DNA of 7,174 nucleotides from Candidatus Mnemosynella bozhongmuii (GTDB lineage Archaea > Halobacteriota > Archaeoglobi > Mnemosynellales > Mnemosynellaceae). The DNA is taken from contig JACIWD010000127.1 of the NCBI GenBank assembly GCA_014361165.1, positions 1 through 7,174 on the forward strand, in the 5' to 3' direction. The notes below the pieces were generated by a model. It had not been told where the DNA came from, did no database searches, and saw only the letters and a program-made list of their open reading frames with translations. A program made the position numbers and the translations under genes. How positions within the stretch are numbered: position 1 is the stretch's first letter; each line of letters begins with the position of its first letter. Of the stretch, positions 1-5,243 are shown piece by piece.

Positions 1-11
1 GAGGGTTTTCC

Positions 12-2357
12 ATGGAGGAGATACTTCTAAGGGTTGAAAGAGCATTTCCGGATGACAGAAACAAGGGTCTCGCAAGGCTGACTCCGGAAGCGATGCTCAA
101 GATAGGTGTGTCGCCTGGAGACATCATAGAAATTGAAGGGAAAAGGGTCACTCCGGCGAAGGTCTGGAGAGCTGACAAATCTGACTGGGGAAAGGAGATA
201 ATAAGGATTGATCCCTACACCAGAGAGAATGCCGGAGTTCACATAGGAGACTGGGTTAAGGTCAGGAAAGCAGAGGTGAGAGAAGCAGAGGAAGTTGTTC
301 TCGCTCTTCCGGAAAGCACTGAAATATCGGAAAGCGAGGACATTGAGGAGCTCATAAAAAGGAGTCTTTTAAAGAGGGCTGTCGTGAAGGGAGATGCTGT
401 TCCGGTTGTTCTGAGCAGAACATGGGCATCAAATCCCGTGCCTGTCACGATGATTGTCGTCAGCACCGTTCCTTCAGGAGTTGTCCTGATAACAGAGGAT
501 ACCGAGATTGAGCTCAGAGAGAGACCGCTGAAGGGATATGAGAGGCTCGGAGCAGGAGATGTCACATATGAGGATATAGGAGGTCTGAAGGAGGAGATAC
601 AGAAGGTAAGAGAGATGATTGAGCTTCCTCTGAGACATCCCGAAATCTTTCAGAAGATGGGGATAGATCCGCCGAAGGGTGTGATTCTCTACGGTCCTCC
701 GGGAACCGGAAAGACGCTCCTGGCCAAAGCGGTTGCGAATGAGGCAGGAGCATCATTCTTCTCAATCGCCGGCCCCGAGATCATGAGCAAGTATTATGGT
801 GAGAGCGAGCGGCAGCTCAGGGAGATTTTCGAAAGAGCCAGGAATGAGGCTCCCTCGATAATCTTCATCGATGAGCTGGATTCAATTGCTCCCAAGAGGG
901 ATGAGGTTTCTGGAGAGGTTGAGCACAGAGTTGTGGCACAGCTTCTTGCCCTGATGGATGGACTTGAGGAGAGAGGTCAGGTCATAGTGATTGGAGCCAC
1001 AAACAGAATAAACGCGATTGATCCCGCTCTGAGGAGACCCGGCAGATTTGACAGAGAGATCGAAATTGGAGTCCCTGACAAGAACGGAAGGAGGGAGATT
1101 TTCAGGATTCACATGAGAAACATTCCGATTGAGGTTCTCAGCGAGGAGGAGAGGCTCAGGCTGAGAGAGCTTGAAAGAAGAGCCTCTGAAATGAGATCGC
1201 GCGGAGAGCTTTCGGGGGAGCTGGAGAGAATTGAGAGCGAGATCAGGCGCCTGAAGGAGATTGAGGAGACGAGAAGGGAGAGAATGCTTGACGAGCTTGT
1301 TGAGGAGACTCACGGATTCGTGGGTGCTGACATCGCTGCGCTCTGCAGAGAGGCTGTGATGAGGGTTCTCAGAAGATATCTTCCGGAGATGGATCTTGAA
1401 AAGGAGCTGAATCAGGAGCTTCTTGAAAGAATGCACGTCACCATAGAGGACTTCAGAGAGGCTCTGAAGGAAGTGGAACCATCTGCAATGAGAGAGATCT
1501 TCGTTGAGGTTCCGGAGGTCAGATGGGATGACATCGGAGGCCTTGAGGATGTGAAGCAGGAATTGAAGGAAGCGGTTGAATGGCCTCTGAAGCATCCCGA
1601 GAAGTTCGAGAAAATGGGTATAAAGCCTCCAAAGGGAGTTCTTCTCTACGGACCTCCGGGAACCGGAAAGACGCTCCTGGCCAAAGCGGTTGCTAATGAG
1701 AGCAATGCCAATTTCATATACGTGAAGGGGCCGGAAATTCTCTCCAAATGGGTTGGAGAGAGTGAAAAAGCCATCAGGGAAATCTTCAGAAGGGCAAGAC
1801 AGGTCTCTCCGTGCATAATATTCTTCGATGAAATCGATGCAATAGCTCCCTTCAGAGGATTTGGAGATTCTTCAGGAGTTTCGGAAAGAATAACTGATCA
1901 GCTTCTGACCGAAATGGATGGACTTGAAGAGGGGAAGCAGATCATTGTTCTTGCTGCAACAAACAGACCGGACATTCTCGATCCGGCTCTTCTCAGACCC
2001 GGAAGATTTGACAGACTTGTTCTTCTGAGAGCACCGAACAGAGAGGAGAGGAAGAAAATCTTTGAGATTCACACCAGAAAGATGCCCTTAGCTGAGGATG
2101 TGAGTCTTGAGGAGCTTGCGGAGATAACTGAAGGTTATGTTGGCTCCGATATTGAGGCTGTGTGCAAGGAAGCTGGCATGCTTGCTCTGAGAGAGGATTT
2201 TAATGCGGAGAGGGTTCACATGAGGCATTTCAGAGAGGCTCTGAAGAAGGTGAAGCCAACTGCAACCGAGCAGCTCATAAAATACTATGAGAGGGTGGCC
2301 GAGAGCTTTAAGGGAGGTCTTCACAGAGAGCACAAGACTTTAATAGAATATGGATGA
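12..2357 (+). CDS. CDC48/VAT-type AAA ATPase (p97-like protein unfoldase)
   Basis: This 781-residue protein is an archaeal CDC48/VAT homologue, a cytosolic hexameric ATPase that unfolds and extracts proteins and can feed the 20S proteasome. The N-terminal part is a double-psi barrel (about 1-90) followed by a CDC48 domain 2 (about 100-180). D1 has Walker A GPPGTGKT at 228-235 (Lys234), Walker B IIFIDE at 283-288 and a pore motif KYYG. D2 has Walker A at 547-554 (Lys553), Walker B IIFFDE at 602-607 and a pore motif KWVG. Arginine-finger segments (RPGRFDR) are present in both. Residues 377-427, in the D1 lid region, form a highly charged heptad-like insertion absent from the shorter archaeal members I remember. 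The C-terminus ends Glu-Tyr-Gly. The start follows GAGG with a 7-base gap and gives the usual family N-terminus. No promoter is visible because the window begins 11 bases upstream. Many archaea have several CDC48 paralogues, and I cannot tell which one this is. Confidence 0.96.
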   Translation: MEEILLRVERAFPDDRNKGLARLTPEAMLKIGVSPGDIIEIEGKRVTPAKVWRADKSDWGKEIIRIDPYTRENAGVHIGDWVKVRKAEVREAEEVVLALPESTEISESEDIEELIKRSLLKRAVVKGDAVPVVLSRTWASNPVPVTMIVVSTVPSGVVLITEDTEIELRERPLKGYERLGAGDVTYEDIGGLKEEIQKVREMIELPLRHPEIFQKMGIDPPKGVILYGPPGTGKTLLAKAVANEAGASFFSIAGPEIMSKYYGESERQLREIFERARNEAPSIIFIDELDSIAPKRDEVSGEVEHRVVAQLLALMDGLEERGQVIVIGATNRINAIDPALRRPGRFDREIEIGVPDKNGRREIFRIHMRNIPIEVLSEEERLRLRELERRASEMRSRGELSGELERIESEIRRLKEIEETRRERMLDELVEETHGFVGADIAALCREAVMRVLRRYLPEMDLEKELNQELLERMHVTIEDFREALKEVEPSAMREIFVEVPEVRWDDIGGLEDVKQELKEAVEWPLKHPEKFEKMGIKPPKGVLLYGPPGTGKTLLAKAVANESNANFIYVKGPEILSKWVGESEKAIREIFRRARQVSPCIIFFDEIDAIAPFRGFGDSSGVSERITDQLLTEMDGLEEGKQIIVLAATNRPDILDPALLRPGRFDRLVLLRAPNREERKKIFEIHTRKMPLAEDVSLEELAEITEGYVGSDIEAVCKEAGMLALREDFNAERVHMRHFREALKKVKPTATEQLIKYYERVAESFKGGLHREHKTLIEYG
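1140..1292 (+). other. Coiled-coil insertion in the D1 domain of CDC48
   Basis: These bases encode residues 377-427. The stretch is about half Glu and Arg/Lys with leucine or isoleucine at regular spacing (for example L382, L384, L387, then I407, I411, L414, I417), and is broken near 396-402 by R-G-E-L-S-G. This suggests a helical hairpin of two charged helices. It lies between the conserved IH-R-IP segment and the T-H-G-F-V-G-A-D segment, where compact archaeal CDC48 proteins have only a short linker. The boundaries are estimated by eye against remembered family sequences. Confidence 0.7.
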
Positions 2358-2379
2358 TATTTGATTGGGGCGAGAGAAA

Positions 2380-2628
2380 ATGGAGAGGGTTTATCTCAAG
2401 AAGATAATAAACAAGAAGGTCATGGGAAATGATGGCTCCGAGATTGGAACGCTTAAGAACGTCACAGCCGAGCTTGAGACTGGAGACCTTTCAGAGATGG
2501 TCGTTCATCTAAACGAGAACTCCTCGGGTCAGAGAAGATACCGGGCGGAGGGAGGATACATCTACATTCCATTCTCCTCGCTCAGGTCGATAAGGGATTA
2601 CATTGTCGTGGATGTCCGCTCAATGTAG
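2380..2628 (+). CDS. Small PRC-barrel domain protein
   Basis: This is an 82-residue single-domain protein of the archaeal PRC-barrel type, a small beta-barrel named after the H subunit of photosynthetic reaction centres. The family pattern is visible: an N-terminal K-V-M-G-x-D-G-x-E-I-G-T-L turn, an acidic middle strand (ELETGDLSEMVV), then a Y-I-x-I-P-F-S-S-L segment and a final Y-I-V-V-D-V strand. There is no signal peptide or membrane segment, so it should be cytosolic. I prefer ATG at 2380, because the family usually starts a few residues before the first strand. TTG at 2365, in the same frame, would add five residues. Neither start has a strong Shine-Dalgarno sequence; GGGGCGAG precedes the ATG. 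It begins 22 bases after the CDC48 stop, so the two are probably co-transcribed. Members of this superfamily act in archaeal FtsZ-based division (CdpB proteins) and in RNA-related contexts. Which role applies here is not shown by the sequence. Confidence 0.85.
   Translation: MERVYLKKIINKKVMGNDGSEIGTLKNVTAELETGDLSEMVVHLNENSSGQRRYRAEGGYIYIPFSSLRSIRDYIVVDVRSM
2599..2627. repeat. Inverted repeat at the convergent PRC-barrel/radA junction
   Basis: TACATTG (2599-2605) and CAATGTA (2621-2627) are perfect 7-base complements around a 15-base loop. The element covers the last codons and stop of the PRC-barrel gene and lies just past the radA stop on the other strand. It could form a hairpin near the 3' end of either transcript. 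No T-run follows on either strand, so it is not a classical archaeal terminator, and a 7-base stem can arise by chance. Confidence 0.35.
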
Positions 2629-2629
2629 C

Positions 2630-3589
2630 TCAGTCCCTGATGCCCTCTTCCGTGACAGAGAAGACGGCCTCACCCTCAGGAAGACACGGAGAGTCCACGA
2701 GTCTGGCTATCCTTTTCTCACCCTTGGACTTTCTGAGATAGATTCTGAAGGTTGCAGTGTGAGCCAGAATGTGGCCTCCTATTGGTTTTGTCGGATCTCC
2801 GAAGAAGACATCAGGACGAGCCTGAACCTGATTTGTGACCACTATTGCTGCGTTAAAGATGTCTCCGAATCTCATGAGATCATGAAGATGCTTGTTCAGT
2901 TTCTGCTGTCTGTCAGCCAGAGTTCCTCTTCCTATGTATTCTGCTCTGAAATGAGCTGTAAGAGAATCAACGATCAGCAGCCTTACAGGTCTTGTATCCT
3001 TTAACTCCTCTGCAAGCTTCATGGCATTCTCAACAAGAAGCATCTGGTGATTTGAGTTGAAGGCTCTTGCAACATATATATTCTTCAGAGTCTCCTCCGG
3101 ATCGAGTCCAAGTGCCACCGCCATCTGGGATATCCTTTCAGGTCTGAAGGTGTTCTCGGTATCAATCACTATTGCAGAACCTTCGAGACCTCCCTGTTCC
3201 TCGGGAAGCTGAACATTTACTGCAAGCTGATGAGCTATCTGAGTCTTTCCGCTCCCGAACTCACCATAAAGCTCTGTTATGGCCTGAGTTTCAATTCCTC
3301 CGCCGAGAAGATTGTTCAGAGCTGAGGAGCCGGTTGAGAGTTTCCTTATCTTCTTCCTCCTCTCGAAAACGATATCGGCGGTTTCAAATCCACCAATATT
3401 AACCGCTTCCTTCGCTGCATTTATGATCTTGGATGCGAGAGATTCGCCTATCTCTGCTGCAGCTGACAGCTCCGCTGGAGTTGCTACAGCTATTGCCTCC
3501 AGAGAAGTGTATCCAGCTTCTCTGAGCTTTTCAGCTGTAGCAGGACCGACGCCTGGGAGATCTTCTATTGAATTTATTTCCCTTGCCAT
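2630..3589 (-). CDS. radA: DNA repair and recombination protein RadA
   Basis: This 319-residue protein is the archaeal RecA/Rad51 recombinase, which forms ATP-dependent filaments on single-stranded DNA and performs strand exchange. The N-terminal helix-hairpin-helix domain (LPGVGPATAEKLREAGY, 11-27, and the following helices to about 63) is followed by the polymerisation motif FETA at 68-71. The ATPase core has Walker A GEFGSGKT at 109-116, the ATP-cap region around 144-150 (TENTFRP) and Walker B LLIVDS at 204-209. DNA-binding loop 2 lies around 255-280 (TNQVQARPD through GGHILAHTAT). Its length is in the normal range for RadA, and no intein or truncation is seen. The start gives the typical short leader before the HhH domain. 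Upstream, a TATA-like box at 3613-3622 is placed so that transcription should begin almost at the ATG. The stop codon is one base from the convergent PRC-barrel stop. Confidence 0.98.
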   Translation of the reverse strand: MAREINSIEDLPGVGPATAEKLREAGYTSLEAIAVATPAELSAAAEIGESLASKIINAAKEAVNIGGFETADIVFERRKKIRKLSTGSSALNNLLGGGIETQAITELYGEFGSGKTQIAHQLAVNVQLPEEQGGLEGSAIVIDTENTFRPERISQMAVALGLDPEETLKNIYVARAFNSNHQMLLVENAMKLAEELKDTRPVRLLIVDSLTAHFRAEYIGRGTLADRQQKLNKHLHDLMRFGDIFNAAIVVTNQVQARPDVFFGDPTKPIGGHILAHTATFRIYLRKSKGEKRIARLVDSPCLPEGEAVFSVTEEGIRD

Positions 3590-3612
3590 ATATCTTCACT
3601 TCTGAGCTAACA

Positions 3613-3622
3613 CTTAATAAAG
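3613..3622 (-). promoter_or_regulatory. Predicted radA promoter TATA box
   Basis: On the - strand these bases read CTTTATTAAG, a good archaeal TATA match. Its centre is about 28 bases upstream of the radA ATG, so initiation about 26 bases downstream would fall within two or three bases of the start codon. This predicts a leaderless or nearly leaderless radA mRNA. A weak AAGTGA six bases before the ATG would then lie outside the transcript. Evidence is positional only. Confidence 0.5.
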
Positions 3623-3625
3623 AAA

Positions 3626-3640
3626 GGGGTTGAGCACCCC
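3626..3640 (-). terminator. GC hairpin between the RPA gene and radA
   Basis: GGGGT (3626-3630) and ACCCC (3636-3640) form a perfect five-pair stem around a five-base loop. In the - strand transcript the hairpin begins 8 bases after the RPA stop and is followed by TTTCTTT, so it resembles a transcription terminator for the leuC-leuD-RPA transcript. It also sits immediately upstream of the radA TATA box, where a regulator or TFB-contact element could lie. The T-rich tract is interrupted by a C, which weakens the terminator reading. Confidence 0.45.
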
Positions 3641-3648
3641 GAAAGTAT

Positions 3649-4728
3649 TCATATGATTACCAGTGTTCTCCTCCCCGCGCTCAGCTCAATCTCGCCCCTG
3701 TCATTCAGCCTGGCGAGAGCATCCACTATCTCAATTTCATCTCCTATGTCCATTCTCTCAAGAAGCTCCACGTGTTCGTCCCAGAGTATAACCCGGATTC
3801 TTCCAGTGTCATCCGAAACATGGATGTCAACACTTCTGCCCATGCTCCCATCAGCTCTCACGAACTCGCGAACCCTCCCGATACCTGTTATGAATCCTCT
3901 GATCGACACCCTCTCATCCGGAATGATCTCCGAGATCGGAATGAAGAGCTCCTCTGAGAGAATGTTCCTGTCACTCTTCATGAAGTAGGAGAGAGAGGAG
4001 ACATGCAGCTCCAGTTCATCTCCGTTGATCTTTGGAGATGCATTCACAATGTTGATGACATCTCCTTCCTTCAGCCTGTCAGCTTCAACAGCATTTTCAT
4101 CCCAGAAAACAGCCCTTATCTTTCCACTCCCATCTCCAAGAATTGCAGAGAGAACCTTACCTTCAGAGCCATCTGACCTGAGAAATCTTCTGAGCGGGCC
4201 TTTTTTGAGAATTCTGGCAACAAGATTGACATGAGAGGTTTTCTCAGAAATTTCACTTATCTTGTGCTCCTTGAGCTCAATAATTCTGTCAAGCTTCTCA
4301 AGAGACGTTACAGAGATTTCAGGTCCGTCAACACCTTCCCTAACCGTTCCGGAAACCTTCACAACATCCCCAAGAGAGATTTCTCCGGTTTTCACAAGAT
4401 CAGCATAGTCATTCCAGAGAACCGCTGTTATATATCCTGTCTTATCTCCGAGAACTATTCTGACAACCCTTCCCTCACTTCCGTTCTCTCTGGAGAAGCT
4501 TCTAACCTCGCCAGTCTGTATGACTCTCCCGATGGTGGTGACTCTTCCGCTCCTCTCATTTATCGCATCTATTGGAATGATGGAATTGTAAAGCAGATCA
4601 TAGACAACCATCATTGCAGCCGTTCTCTCGTCACAGAGTCCTCCGGTGTATTCTATCTTCTCCTGAACCCTTTTCCTGAACTCTTCAAATGAGATTTGAG
4701 ATTTGACTTTCTGATAGAGATCCTCCAT
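3649..4728 (-). CDS. RPA-like single-stranded DNA-binding protein with three OB folds
   Basis: This 359-residue protein resembles the large archaeal replication protein A, which coats single-stranded DNA during replication, repair and recombination. A helical N-terminal region (1-60) precedes three OB folds at about 62-145, 166-247 and 273-357. Each OB fold has the same signature: an R-x-F-x-R-[DE/SD/AD]-G-S-x-G-[RK] turn (near 76-87, 180-191, 288-298), then L-G-D or V-S-D and V-x-[FL]-W-[DN] strand motifs (102-106, 206-210, 312-317). No zinc-finger cysteines are present; the only Cys seen is residue 32. Some euryarchaeal RPAs have a C-terminal zinc finger or four OB folds, so this is a zinc-free three-OB form. 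The start is supported by a near-perfect Shine-Dalgarno sequence inside the end of leuD. It is the last gene of a tightly spaced leuC-leuD-RPA cluster and lies upstream of radA, its functional partner. Confidence 0.92.
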   Translation of the reverse strand: MEDLYQKVKSQISFEEFRKRVQEKIEYTGGLCDERTAAMMVVYDLLYNSIIPIDAINERSGRVTTIGRVIQTGEVRSFSRENGSEGRVVRIVLGDKTGYITAVLWNDYADLVKTGEISLGDVVKVSGTVREGVDGPEISVTSLEKLDRIIELKEHKISEISEKTSHVNLVARILKKGPLRRFLRSDGSEGKVLSAILGDGSGKIRAVFWDENAVEADRLKEGDVINIVNASPKINGDELELHVSSLSYFMKSDRNILSEELFIPISEIIPDERVSIRGFITGIGRVREFVRADGSMGRSVDIHVSDDTGRIRVILWDEHVELLERMDIGDEIEIVDALARLNDRGEIELSAGRRTLVII

Positions 4729-4734
4729 CCCTCT

Positions 4735-5232
4735 CTATTCACCTCCCGATTCCTGAAGCTTCTTCTTTATATACGGAATCAGCCCTCCGGATTCGAATAT
4801 TTTCTTGAGAAATTCCGGAAGAGGTCTGAAGCTGTAGCTCTTTCCTGTTGTGAGATTTTTCACGATACCTCTTTCCAGATCAATTTCAACCTCGTCTCCA
4901 TCGCTGAACTCGTCTGTTTCCTGAAGCTCGATGACCGGAAGACCGAGGTTTATGCTGTTCCTGAAGAATATCCTTGCAAAACTCTTTGCTATCACGCATG
5001 AAATTCCTGCACCGATAAGAGCTCTCGGAGCATGCTCCCTCGAACTTCCGGAACCGAAATTCTCTCCAGCAACTATCACATCTCCGGGCTTCACCCTTTC
5101 AGAAAACTCCGGTCTCACCTTTATGAATGCATATTTTGCAAGGAATTTTGGATCGGAGGATGTCAGATATTCCGCCGGAATTATCTGATCCGTATCAACA
5201 TGATCCCCAAATTTCCAGACTCTCGGGCTCAT
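4735..5232 (-). CDS. leuD: 3-isopropylmalate dehydratase small subunit (aconitase-family swivel domain)
   Basis: This 165-residue protein is the small subunit of an archaeal LeuCD-type hydro-lyase, which isomerises 2-isopropylmalate to 3-isopropylmalate in leucine synthesis and often acts on citramalate for isoleucine. It shows the family order: F-G-D-H-V-D-T-D-Q-I-I-P (8-19), the substrate loop YLTSSD (22-27), the GENFGSGSSREHAP core (about 56-69) and a K-S-F-A-R-I-F-F-R-N-S-x-N-x-G segment. Its length is normal for the archaeal family. The substrate loop is neither YLVYTK, remembered from methanogen isopropylmalate isomerase, nor YLRTTD from methanogen homoaconitase, so substrate cannot be assigned firmly. 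leuD starts four bases after the leuC stop, with its Shine-Dalgarno sequence overlapping that stop, so the two subunits are co-expressed. Leucine synthesis is the most likely role; homoaconitase is the main alternative. Confidence 0.92.
   Translation of the reverse strand: MSPRVWKFGDHVDTDQIIPAEYLTSSDPKFLAKYAFIKVRPEFSERVKPGDVIVAGENFGSGSSREHAPRALIGAGISCVIAKSFARIFFRNSINLGLPVIELQETDEFSDGDEVEIDLERGIVKNLTTGKSYSFRPLPEFLKKIFESGGLIPYIKKKLQESGGE
4739..4746 (-). promoter_or_regulatory. Shine-Dalgarno sequence of the RPA gene
   Basis: The - strand reads GGAGGTGA here, eight consecutive bases matching the complement of the archaeal 16S rRNA 3' end. It lies ten bases before the RPA ATG and inside the last codons of leuD (stop TAG at 4735-4737). 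It fixes the RPA start and argues that RPA is translated from the leuCD message. Confidence 0.8.
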
Positions 5233-5235
5233 GAT

Positions 5236-5243
5236 ATCACCTC
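5236..5243 (-). promoter_or_regulatory. Shine-Dalgarno sequence of leuD, overlapping the leuC stop
   Basis: The - strand reads GAGGTGAT, a strong match to the anti-Shine-Dalgarno sequence, three bases before the leuD ATG. It contains the leuC TGA stop codon (5237-5239). The overlap suggests that ribosomes ending leuC help initiation of leuD. The three-base spacing from the end of the motif is short; the GAGG core is at a more usual distance. Confidence 0.75.

Noticed and set aside
882..1595. A 237-codon open frame on the - strand
   Set aside because: It is antisense to the CDC48 ATPase domains. The translation is Leu/Ser-rich, as expected from the complement of Glu/Arg-rich coding sequence.
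2603..3004. A 133-codon + strand open frame that could look like a gene after the PRC-barrel gene
   Set aside because: It overlaps the PRC-barrel end in another frame and is antisense to the RadA C-terminus, whose motifs are intact; the product shows no recognisable features.
4231..4692. A 153-codon + strand open frame opposite the RPA gene
   Set aside because: RPA OB-fold motifs on the - strand explain this region, and the + strand product has no family features.
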